In this document: piece after piece, positions 6,836 through 13,989 of the stretch
Layout of the letters: each line of letters opens with the position of its first letter
How positions within the stretch are numbered: position 1 is the stretch's first letter
Assembly: GCA_937877535.1 (NCBI GenBank)
Contig: CALFJF010000062.1
Coordinates: 1 to 27,738 of the forward strand
Length of the DNA stretch: 27,738 bases
From: an uncultured Treponema sp.
GTDB taxonomy: Bacteria > Spirochaetota > Spirochaetia > Treponematales > Treponemataceae
Reading direction: 5' to 3'
Program-made: the position numbers and the translations under genes
Notes under the pieces: generated by a model
The model's database searches: none
What the model was told of the DNA's origin: nothing
What the model saw: the letters and a program-made list of their open reading frames with translations, nothing else

Positions 6836-7576
6836 ATGTATTCGGAGTTTAAAACACCTAAAAAAACATATTTCCTCAAAACAGATAAATATGTCTGCAA
6901 TAAATTTGGTCTCGCGGAATTTTTTGCACTTTCGTGTGAGAAACTCAATTTAAAAAAAGGGATTTCCGTTTTAGATGCAGGCTGTGGTGTTTTTCCATTA
7001 GGAATTTTTTTTGCTTCTCAATATGATTGTTATGTTACGGGAGTGGAACTAAATCATCTCGCATGTAAATTAGCAAGAGAAAACATAAAAACTCACGGTA
7101 TAGAAAACAAAGCGAAAATTCTTGAAGGAGATTTTTCAAAACTCGTAAATTCATATTCTGGAGCGAATTTTGATTTGATTGTTGCAAATCCTCCGATAGA
7201 CACAAAAATAAGCGAAAATGAAATAAACCGATTTTCAAATACTGATTTTTTTAATCTCGATGACGAGACCTTTTCATATCTTACAAATTCTTGGCACTCA
7301 TCAGATGGGCGGGATTTCCTTGATTTTATTTTTGAAATAGGTCAGAAGAATTTAACAGAGAATGGAAAAATAATAATCACATTTTGTACGATTGATTTGG
7401 ATAATCCAGAATATGTAAGCGAAAAAGCCAAAATGTACGATTTTGGAGAGCAGTTTCGTGTCTCTGATTTTATTGAACCAGAATCGATTGGTGCACAAAA
7501 CCACACGAAAGAGAAAATCAAAGCCTTTACCGTTTGCTTCACAAAAGGAAAAGATATATGGAAAACATTAAAATAG
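6836..7576 (+). CDS. Class I SAM-dependent methyltransferase
   Basis: A 246-residue protein with motif I LDAGCGVFPLGIF (starting near residue 46), motif II VTGVELNHLAC and motif IV IVANPPID (about 115-122). NPP is the motif of enzymes that methylate a planar nitrogen, such as HemK/PrmC and RsmC/TrmN6-type enzymes. The N-terminus lacks the helical domain of HemK. In this operon a peptide substrate (a Gln, Asn or His side chain, or the N-terminus) is a reasonable guess; it could also act on RNA or a small molecule. ATG 6836 lies five bases after the preceding stop; TTG 6824, overlapping it, would add four residues. No strong ribosome binding site is seen, fitting coupled translation. Its end overlaps the ATPase gene by 19 bases. 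Confidence 0.75.
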   Translation: MYSEFKTPKKTYFLKTDKYVCNKFGLAEFFALSCEKLNLKKGISVLDAGCGVFPLGIFFASQYDCYVTGVELNHLACKLARENIKTHGIENKAKILEGDFSKLVNSYSGANFDLIVANPPIDTKISENEINRFSNTDFFNLDDETFSYLTNSWHSSDGRDFLDFIFEIGQKNLTENGKIIITFCTIDLDNPEYVSEKAKMYDFGEQFRVSDFIEPESIGAQNHTKEKIKAFTVCFTKGKDIWKTLK

Positions 7577-10500
7577 TAAATGCCTATGCAAACAATTTAA
7601 AGCATATCTCCGTTGATATTCCGATTGGAAAAATCACAGCAATAACAGGTGTCTCTGGCTCTGGGAAAAGCACTTTGTTAAAAAATATATTGGCAACCTA
7701 TGGGTATAAAAATTTTTCAAGAATTGCTTCTAAGACAATTCAAAATGAGCTGCATCAAAAAGCAAATGCGGAAGTTGAAGAAATACGGAATTTGCCCGCC
7801 GTCATTTTTATTGATGTAAAAAATTCTGTGAAAACTCCCTTTTCAACAGTTTCTACGGTTTCAGGGCTTCACGAAATGCTTCGAAATCTTTTTCTTGATT
7901 CTGGCGAAATTACTTGCATAAACTGCACTTCAAAAATAAAAAGAAATTATTCGCTCATAAATCAGCTAAGAGCAGATTTTAAAATAGGCGACGAACTGAA
8001 CACCGCGCTTGAGTATATAAATGAGAACGGAAGAATTTACAGTCTTGCATATTTTGATAGTGAAAAAAATCCGACAGAAATCGAAAAAAGAAAAGCGTAT
8101 GCGACGGTTGACTTTTCTTTGTCAAAAATCAACGAAAAGCAAATTACTTCTTTTAACAATACTTATGCTTGTCGTGTTCACGTTGTAAGGCAAAATGGCA
8201 AAACCTACGATTTTTTGCGCGAAATCGAATGCGATTCATGCGGCTTTATAATGCCGAATTTAATACGAAGCAGATTTTCATTCATCACAGATTATAATGA
8301 CGGTGGCGGAGCGTGCACAGGATGTGGCGGAAGCGGAAAGACTTGTTCAATTTCTATCAATGATTTGTTTTCGGATACATCAAAAGGAATAATTTCGGGG
8401 TCATCGCCGTGGATAAACCAAAAGGGGCTGAAATACACAACTGTAACTGAAAAATGTATTTTTGCAGTCTATAAAACCTTGAAAATACCTGTTGAAACTC
8501 CAATACATGAAATAGAAGATGAAAAACTTAAAAAAATTCTGTACGGAATTGAAGAAGAAATTTCTTTTACAGACAGAGTTGGCGGAAAAAAGAAAATTGT
8601 GTTCAAAGGAATTGCAAATTATTTGACAGAAGTCTACGCAACAGGAAGAGGAAACGCTTCATTGCAATCAATTTTTTCAGAATGTGATTGTCAAAAATGT
8701 AACGGAACTCGTTTTGATGAGCGCATAAAGGCATTTTCTTTTATGGGAATGACGTTTGCTGACATTTTGCAGTTTTCGCTGAAGGATTTGGGAATTTGGG
8801 CGCATGAAAAATGGGAAACTGCTCCAACGCTTTCAAAACCATACCTCAGAAAAATATTGGACATGTGCGAAAATTTTGAAATCGTTTCGTGTTCCCATCT
8901 CGGTATGTTTCGAGCAACTAATACTTTAAGTGGCGGCGAAATTCAGAGGATTCGTATTTGCTCACTTTTAAATTCTGGCTTTCAAAATATATGCTTTTTA
9001 CTTGATGAGCCGTCGAGCGGATTGCATTATAGCGATATAGAAAACCTTGCGATTCTTTTTGAAAGAATCAAAAATGCTGGAAATACAATAATACTTGTCG
9101 AGCATAACAAAAAACTCCTTTCATATTGTGATTATATTGTTGATATGGGTCCTGCTGGCGGAAAAGCTGGCGGAAGTATTTTATTCGCAGACAAAGTTTC
9201 AGAAATCAAAAAATATGACACTGTGACGGCAGAAGTGCTAAAGAATCAAGAAGATAAAGACTATGATTTAGAAAAGGTGGAATTAACCGATTTTATGGAA
9301 TTTAAGAATATCACGGCGCACAATTTGAAAAATATATCAGTGAAAATTCCTAAAAATGCTTTTAGTGTCGTATGCGGTGTTTCAGGAAGCGGAAAATCAA
9401 CTTTTGTAAAAGAAGGAGTTTTAAACACAATTTTACGAACTTCTGGCTTGTTTGATTTTTCTTCTGTGGAATTTTTGGCTCAGTCTTCTCGAACTGCAAC
9501 AAAAAACTCGACCGTTGCAACTATTTTAAATTTGGGTAATCACATTTCAAAAATCTTCGCAAAAAAATCCTCGTTGCCGTGCAATTATTTTTTGCCAGGC
9601 TCAGCTCAAGGAAAATGCGCTAATTGCCAAGGCTCAGGGATTTTGTATTCTGACGAAAATGAACTTCTTGGAATCTGCGAGCAATGCAACGGCACTGGTT
9701 TTTCTGACGAAGTGATGCAAGTGAAAATTTCTGATTTTACGATTTATGATTTTTATAATACAGATTTTGAAACGCTTGCTTTAAAATTTGGTGATAAGAA
9801 AATTTCTAATTATGCAAACGCGGCAAAAAAGTTGGGACTCGGATATGTAACGCTCGCAAGAAATTCAAAGACGCTTTCCAAAGGTGAATTGCAAAGAGTC
9901 ACGCTTGTAAAAATCCTTTCAGAAAAAGCGAAAAATACATTGCTTCTTTTGGATGAGCCGTCGAAAGGGTTGCATGCTTCTGATGCAAAAAAATTATTAT
10001 CAGCCATACGAAGTATAATTCAAGAGGGAAACACCATAATCGCTATTGAGCATAATGCAGATTTGATAAAAAATGCCGATTATATTGTTGAATTTGGCGG
10101 AACGGGAAATTCTGGCGGAAAACTATTGTTTCAAGGGAGACCGAAATTGCTAGAGGACACACCGACTGCAAAAATGCTGCATCCGATAGAGAATTGTTTC
10201 TTGGAAAAATCAGAAAAAAAGCAGGCTTCTCTTCCGATAAAAATTAAAATTCCTAACAAAGAGCTGAATTTCGTGCCATTTACCGTTTACAAAAATTTTG
10301 AAAATCCTGAAATTTTGATCGATTATGCTAAAGCAACGAGTCAGAATTTTCTTTCTGTGATAATCCCAAATAATGCGATGTTTTCCAAGTCAAAAGAAGG
10401 CGAGATTCATTCAGACGCGCCATTGACTCAGATTATCGATTTTTCGAAAAAAATTGATTACGAAATTTCTATTATGGATGCGCTCGGAATCAATGACTTG

Positions 10501-10902
10501 CATAAGAAATATATTTTGGCACAGTCAAACAGCAAAATCCTTCAGTATGTTTTTGATAGCAATAGCAAAACAGGAAAATGCAATTGTTGCGTGGGAAAAG
10601 GAACTGTTTTTGGTATTGATGAAAATTATTTTTTAGAAAATGGAAATCTCACGGCAGATTGCAAAAAATTTCTTCGCAACAGTACAGATTTTTATTCCAT
10701 TGCAAAAACTATGAAAAAAGAAGGGCTTGATATGACAAAAAGTATTGCTGACATAACCGAAAATGAGTATAAGATGCTATTTTGGGGCAGCGATAGAAAA
10801 TATTTTATTGAAGATAAAATTTATTGTTGGAAAGGAATCATTCAAAATTTTATTGAATATCATAAGTATTATGATAAAAAAAACAAGCGAGAAAATTTTT
10901 GA
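7558..10902 (+). CDS. UvrA-like tandem ABC ATPase with an extra C-terminal UvrA-like segment
   Basis: A 1114-residue UvrA paralogue. Half 1 has Walker A GVSGSGKST (31-39), a UvrA-type stretch with CDSCGF (C225, C228) and CTGCGGSG (C253, C256), CDCQKC (376-381), signature LSGGE (457-461) and Walker B LLDEPSSGLH. Half 2 has Walker A GVSGSGKST (607-615), zinc pairs CANC (687-690) and CEQC (707-710), an altered signature LSKGE (773-777) and Walker B LLLDEPSKGLH. After residue about 880 a third UvrA-like stretch begins: GKCNCCVGKGTVFGIDENYF (about 1006-1025) and CWKGIIQNF match the zinc/insertion part of UvrA but have no Walker A. It ends in another frame in the next ORF. UvrA recognises DNA damage, and paralogues such as DrrC protect producers of DNA-binding drugs, so immunity is plausible. 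ATG 7558 is inside the methyltransferase end. Confidence 0.85.
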   Translation: MENIKIVNAYANNLKHISVDIPIGKITAITGVSGSGKSTLLKNILATYGYKNFSRIASKTIQNELHQKANAEVEEIRNLPAVIFIDVKNSVKTPFSTVSTVSGLHEMLRNLFLDSGEITCINCTSKIKRNYSLINQLRADFKIGDELNTALEYINENGRIYSLAYFDSEKNPTEIEKRKAYATVDFSLSKINEKQITSFNNTYACRVHVVRQNGKTYDFLREIECDSCGFIMPNLIRSRFSFITDYNDGGGACTGCGGSGKTCSISINDLFSDTSKGIISGSSPWINQKGLKYTTVTEKCIFAVYKTLKIPVETPIHEIEDEKLKKILYGIEEEISFTDRVGGKKKIVFKGIANYLTEVYATGRGNASLQSIFSECDCQKCNGTRFDERIKAFSFMGMTFADILQFSLKDLGIWAHEKWETAPTLSKPYLRKILDMCENFEIVSCSHLGMFRATNTLSGGEIQRIRICSLLNSGFQNICFLLDEPSSGLHYSDIENLAILFERIKNAGNTIILVEHNKKLLSYCDYIVDMGPAGGKAGGSILFADKVSEIKKYDTVTAEVLKNQEDKDYDLEKVELTDFMEFKNITAHNLKNISVKIPKNAFSVVCGVSGSGKSTFVKEGVLNTILRTSGLFDFSSVEFLAQSSRTATKNSTVATILNLGNHISKIFAKKSSLPCNYFLPGSAQGKCANCQGSGILYSDENELLGICEQCNGTGFSDEVMQVKISDFTIYDFYNTDFETLALKFGDKKISNYANAAKKLGLGYVTLARNSKTLSKGELQRVTLVKILSEKAKNTLLLLDEPSKGLHASDAKKLLSAIRSIIQEGNTIIAIEHNADLIKNADYIVEFGGTGNSGGKLLFQGRPKLLEDTPTAKMLHPIENCFLEKSEKKQASLPIKIKIPNKELNFVPFTVYKNFENPEILIDYAKATSQNFLSVIIPNNAMFSKSKEGEIHSDAPLTQIIDFSKKIDYEISIMDALGINDLHKKYILAQSNSKILQYVFDSNSKTGKCNCCVGKGTVFGIDENYFLENGNLTADCKKFLRNSTDFYSIAKTMKKEGLDMTKSIADITENEYKMLFWGSDRKYFIEDKIYCWKGIIQNFIEYHKYYDKKNKRENF

Positions 10903-11311
10903 CTCCCGTAAAAAAATAGTTTGCCCTGTGTGCAAAGGAAAAATGCTAAAAGAAAACTATACTGATACTCGCTTTGAAAATCTGACATATAAAGAATGGC
11001 AGACACATCCTATTGCAAAGCTTTTTGAAAGTATCCATGATTCTGACAATCATTTTGTACAAAAAATAAAAGCATATTTTTTTGATGCGATAAAACTGAA
11101 TTTGGGTGATTTATCGCTGAGTGAAAAAATTTGTAATTTAAATGCGGTGATTGCGCAGAAAATCAAATTTTTGTCATTGTTTTTCAACAGGGTGTACGGA
11201 ACGGGGATAATACTAAAAAACATGGACAATCTGCCAATTAAGGAAAAAATTGCAATTGAAGAAATGGCAATTCAAATGAAGGAAAATAATACGATATGGG
11301 TGCTAGACTAA
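10871..11311 (+). CDS. Continuation of the third, decayed UvrA-like half (separate frame)
   Basis: A 146-residue ORF in the +1 frame relative to the UvrA-like gene, overlapping it by 32 bases. CPVCKGKMLKENY followed by FENLTYKEWQTHPIAKLFES matches the UvrA second zinc pair and the adjacent helix (CPVCHGKRL type), exactly what should follow the WKGI segment at the end of the large protein. Farther on, GDLSLSEKICNLNAVIAQKI sits where UvrA has its signature, ILKNMDNL where Walker B should be, and NNTIWVLD where the H-loop strand should be; all catalytic residues are gone. No ribosome binding site precedes ATG 10871. An A8 run at 10876-10883 marks the junction: removing one A would fuse both ORFs into one protein of about 1250 residues. 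It may be a frameshifted gene, a slippage site or an assembly error. Confidence 0.6.
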   Translation: MIKKTSEKIFDSRKKIVCPVCKGKMLKENYTDTRFENLTYKEWQTHPIAKLFESIHDSDNHFVQKIKAYFFDAIKLNLGDLSLSEKICNLNAVIAQKIKFLSLFFNRVYGTGIILKNMDNLPIKEKIAIEEMAIQMKENNTIWVLD

Positions 11312-11922
11312 AAGCAAACGGATTGTATGAAATCGTTTTTGGAGATTTGCATATTGGAACAGAACAAATTGAAATTCTAAATCAGAAAATCATTTTTGTT
11401 GCACATTTCTTCAATTTCGACACACTGCCAGAAGAATTTAAGATAAAATTGCATATTTTTTCTGACACTCAAATGAAAAAATATAAAGAAGACAACAAAA
11501 TTGGATTTTCTCAGAATCTGTTTTCGTTTACTTTTGATGGAGATAAAATTTGTATTCTTGATTATGAAGAAATAAAAAATGTAATTTCAGTCGATGCTTA
11601 TATTTCTTTGCTTGTGCATGAGTTCGTTCATGTTTTTCAAGGATATTTTTCTAGGATTCCGCCTAAAAAATATGTTTGGCTCTATGAAATTGTCGCTTGT
11701 TATCTTTCAAATCAATCTAACAGAATCCCAAAGAACTTTATAAAAGTAACTTGGGAGAAATTTGTAACAGATTTTTATAGCGTTGAGCATTGCTATACAA
11801 TTGCATATATGATGGGTGAAAGAATTTTTGATATTTTTTCAAAAGAAGAGATTTTGAACCTAATCAAAGCCCCCCAAAATTATATTGATGTTTTGAAAGA
11901 TATTTACCAAAAATACTTCTGA
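11296..11922 (+). CDS. HExxH zinc metallopeptidase-like protein (candidate leader peptidase)
   Basis: A 208-residue protein whose core is LLVHEFVHVFQGYF: H108-E109-F-V-H112 is a zinc-peptidase HExxH motif, and E131 in WLYEIVACYLS, 18 residues after H112, is well placed as the third zinc ligand of the gluzincin type. No signal peptide or membrane helix is seen, so it should act in the cytoplasm. As the last gene of the operon, and with no double-glycine or C39 peptidase nearby, it is a candidate for removing the precursor leader. It overlaps the previous ORF by 16 bases. AAGGA is 12 bases upstream, rather far. The first residues (MGARLKANGLYEIVFGD) could also align with the UvrA segment DMGPAGGKAGGSILF, so its true N-terminus is uncertain. 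Confidence 0.6.
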   Translation: MGARLKANGLYEIVFGDLHIGTEQIEILNQKIIFVAHFFNFDTLPEEFKIKLHIFSDTQMKKYKEDNKIGFSQNLFSFTFDGDKICILDYEEIKNVISVDAYISLLVHEFVHVFQGYFSRIPPKKYVWLYEIVACYLSNQSNRIPKNFIKVTWEKFVTDFYSVEHCYTIAYMMGERIFDIFSKEEILNLIKAPQNYIDVLKDIYQKYF

Positions 11923-11939
11923 TTTAATTTTCTCCGCTC

Positions 11940-11955
11940 GTTATCATACGATAAC
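11940..11955. promoter_or_regulatory. GTTA-N8-TAAC operator-like palindrome before permease 2
   Basis: GTTATC-ATAC-GATAAC is a near-perfect 16-bp palindrome between the last gene of the RiPP-like island and permease 2. It is the second of three copies of the GTTA-N8-TAAC pattern. It lies just upstream of the -35 candidate at 11961. Confidence 0.5.
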
Positions 11956-11960
11956 CACTG

Positions 11961-11988
11961 TTACTTATTTCTATTTTTTGCTATACTG
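11961..11988 (+). promoter_or_regulatory. Promoter candidate for permease 2
   Basis: TTACTT (11961-11966) and TATACT (11983-11988) are 16 bases apart. The start codon ATG 12004 would lie very near the transcription start, giving a nearly leaderless mRNA. The promoter would let permease 2 be expressed independently of the AT-rich island upstream. Confidence 0.4.
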
Positions 11989-12003
11989 TCTGTGGTAACG
12001 AAA

Positions 12004-13137
12004 ATGACACGACAGAGAATGTACTTCAAAATGATAACGAGTTCGCTCGTGCGGCGCAGGTCGCGCATGTTGGTGGCGTTGCTTGCGGTGGCGATTGGCG
12101 CGACGATTTTAAGCGGGCTGGTGACGATTTACTACGATGTGCCGCGGCAGATGGGGCAGGAGTTCCGCTCGTATGGCGCGAATGTGCTGTTGGTTTCGGC
12201 GACTACCGAGCCGCTTACGGCAAGCGATGTGGAGAACGCGCGCGCGATTTTGCCGAGCGGCAAACTCGTGGGGCTAACCCCGTTCCGCTATGAAACGATG
12301 AAAATCAACAATCAGCCGTTTATGGTGGCGGGTACGGACTTTGCGGAAGTGAAAAAATCCAGCCCGTACTGGTATGTTTCTGGTAGATTTCCGGAGCGCG
12401 ACGGCGAGGTGCTTTTGGGGCAAACGGTGGCAGCAAAGGTCGCACTGAGTGTGGGTGCAAAAGTGGCGATTGCGGGCGTGGATGCAAACGGCACGGCGTT
12501 CAGCGAAAATTGTACCGTGGCGGGAATTTTACAAACAGGCGGCAGCGAAGAAGAATGCATCTATATGTCGCTTTCCGATTTGGAAAGGCTAATGGCAAGT
12601 AGCGGTACGCTTGATGTTGCAGAATGTTCTATCAGCGCAAGCGGCGCGGAACTAGAAAACCTTGTGAACACTATCCGCTTAAATGTGGACGGTGTAAGCC
12701 CGCGTCTTGTAAAGCGCGTCACGCAGTCGGAAGGCACGGTGCTTACCAAATTGCAGTCGCTCGTCTACATCGTTACGCTCGTCGTCTTGGTTTTGACGAT
12801 GGTGTGCGTGGCAACCACGATGATGGCGGTCGTTGCGGAGCGGCGAAAGGAAATCGGTCTTAAAAAATCGCTCGGCGCGTCAAACCAGAGCATTGTCGGC
12901 GAGTTTTTGGGCGAAGGCTTATTTTTGGGCGCACTCGGCGGGCTACTCGGCGTGGTGCTGGGCTTTGCCTTTGCGCAGGCGGTAAGCCTGAATGTATTTA
13001 CCCGGAGCATTTCGTTTCAGCCGCTGTTGGTACCGATTACGATTGTGGTAAGCGTGGCGATTACCGGCTTGGCGTGTTTATTGCCCGTGCGGAGCGCGAC
13101 CGAAGTAGACCCTGCGCTGGTGCTGAAAGGGGAATAA
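12004..13137 (+). CDS. FtsX/MacB-type ABC transporter permease 2
   Basis: A 377-residue permease with the MacB/FtsX layout: an N-terminal membrane helix (MLVALLAVAIGATILSGLV), an extracytoplasmic domain (about residues 45-255), then three helices, with the coupling helix ERRKEIGLKKSLGA typical of the family. TGGSEEECIYM (C185) corresponds to AGGDEDECVYL of permease 1, so the two probably form a heterodimer served by the ATPase at 13252. Clusters with two such permeases and one LolD-like ATPase accompany periplasmic iron uptake genes in Treponema and Campylobacter (established context); the transported molecule is not known. The start is uncertain: GTG 11992, ATG 12004 and ATG 12019 are all possible, none with a strong ribosome binding site. 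GC content rises sharply here compared with the preceding island. Confidence 0.85.
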   Translation: MTRQRMYFKMITSSLVRRRSRMLVALLAVAIGATILSGLVTIYYDVPRQMGQEFRSYGANVLLVSATTEPLTASDVENARAILPSGKLVGLTPFRYETMKINNQPFMVAGTDFAEVKKSSPYWYVSGRFPERDGEVLLGQTVAAKVALSVGAKVAIAGVDANGTAFSENCTVAGILQTGGSEEECIYMSLSDLERLMASSGTLDVAECSISASGAELENLVNTIRLNVDGVSPRLVKRVTQSEGTVLTKLQSLVYIVTLVVLVLTMVCVATTMMAVVAERRKEIGLKKSLGASNQSIVGEFLGEGLFLGALGGLLGVVLGFAFAQAVSLNVFTRSISFQPLLVPITIVVSVAITGLACLLPVRSATEVDPALVLKGE

Positions 13138-13153
13138 AATTACGGGCTGTTGT

Positions 13154-13227
13154 TGTCATTCCCGCGCTAGACGCGGGAATCTTCATGGTATGGAGAAAGA
13201 TTGTCGGGTCAAGCCCGACAATGACAT
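13154..13227. repeat. Intergenic palindromic repeat element between permease 2 and its ATPase
   Basis: Two strong palindromes, CCCGCGCTAGACGCGGG (13161-13177) and TTGTCGGGTCAAGCCCGACAA (13201-13221), are enclosed by TTGTCATT (13154-13161) and its inverted partner AATGACA (13220-13226). Elements built like this are dispersed, non-autonomous palindromic repeats in many bacterial genomes. It lies inside an operon and could shape mRNA stability between the two genes. Confidence 0.7.
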
Positions 13228-13251
13228 CTGTTGCAGTACAAGGAGAATAGT

Positions 13252-13923
13252 ATGGCATTGTTGGAATTAAAGGACATTTCAAAGATATATTCGGGCGGAA
13301 CGGTCAAGGCGTTGCAGAACGTGAGTCTTTCCGTGGAAAAAGGCGAATGGGTTGCCATTATGGGACCGAGCGGCAGCGGAAAAAGCACGATGATGAACAT
13401 TATCGGCTGCATGGATAAGCCCACGAGCGGGCAAGTGATTTTGGACGGCGCGGACATTGCGCACGAATCCAGCCGCAGTCTAACGCGCATTCGCCGCGAC
13501 AAAATCGGGCTGATTTTTCAGCAGTTCCATTTGGTGAACTACCTGACCGCGCTTGAAAATGTGATGGTGGCGCAGTATTATCACAGCCTGCCCGATGAAA
13601 AAGAAGCGATGGACGCACTCGCGCGGGTGGGGTTGGCGGAGCGCGCAAAACATCTTCCCAGTCAGCTTTCCGGCGGTGAGCAGCAACGCGTGTGCATTGC
13701 CCGCGCGCTCATCAACTATCCGCAGCTGATTCTTGCCGATGAGCCTACGGGCAACTTGGACGAAGCGAACGAAAATATGGTCATCGACATTTTTAAGCAA
13801 CTTCACGCCGAAGGACGCACGATTATCGTTGTCACGCACGCGCCGGAAGTCGCTTCTTTTGCAGAGCGCACGATTGTGCTTGAACACGGAAAATTTGCGC
13901 GAGAAATCAAGAACGACGCATAA
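13252..13923 (+). CDS. LolD/MacB-type ABC transporter ATP-binding protein
   Basis: A 223-residue ABC ATPase with all motifs: Walker A GPSGSGKST, Q-loop LIFQQFHLVNYLTALEN, signature LSGGEQQR, Walker B LILADEPTGNLD and H-loop VVTHAPE. The LVNYLTALENV stretch and the short length place it in the LolD/MacB subgroup that drives FtsX-type permeases. It is the energy module for permeases 1 and 2. ATG 13252 is chosen because AGGAG lies six bases upstream; the longer TTG start at 13231 has no such site. It is separated from permease 2 by 114 bases holding a repeat element, and the next promoter starts right after its stop. Confidence 0.9.
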   Translation: MALLELKDISKIYSGGTVKALQNVSLSVEKGEWVAIMGPSGSGKSTMMNIIGCMDKPTSGQVILDGADIAHESSRSLTRIRRDKIGLIFQQFHLVNYLTALENVMVAQYYHSLPDEKEAMDALARVGLAERAKHLPSQLSGGEQQRVCIARALINYPQLILADEPTGNLDEANENMVIDIFKQLHAEGRTIIVVTHAPEVASFAERTIVLEHGKFAREIKNDA

Positions 13924-13976
13924 TTGACAAAGCGGACGCGGAGTCAATATTATATTTTTTGTTAGCATAAACTAAC
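13924..13976 (+). promoter_or_regulatory. Promoter region and third GTTA-N8-TAAC palindrome before the DUF4418 gene
   Basis: TTGACA (13924-13929) begins right after the ATPase stop, and an AT-rich -10 area (AATATTATATT, 13946-13956) follows at a suitable distance, although the exact -10 box is ambiguous. GTTAGCATAAACTAAC (13961-13976), extendable to TTGTTAG...CTAACAA, lies just downstream of it, a place where a repressor would block transcription. It matches the palindromes at 1407 and 11940 in layout. Confidence 0.5.
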
Positions 13977-13989
13977 AAGGAGTCATGTT

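Noticed and set aside
10878..10884. A AAA AAC heptamer as a programmed -1 frameshift site between the UvrA-like gene and the next ORF
   Set aside because: A -1 shift would enter the third frame and stop at a TAG about 11 codons on; the continuation lies in the +1 (or -2) frame.
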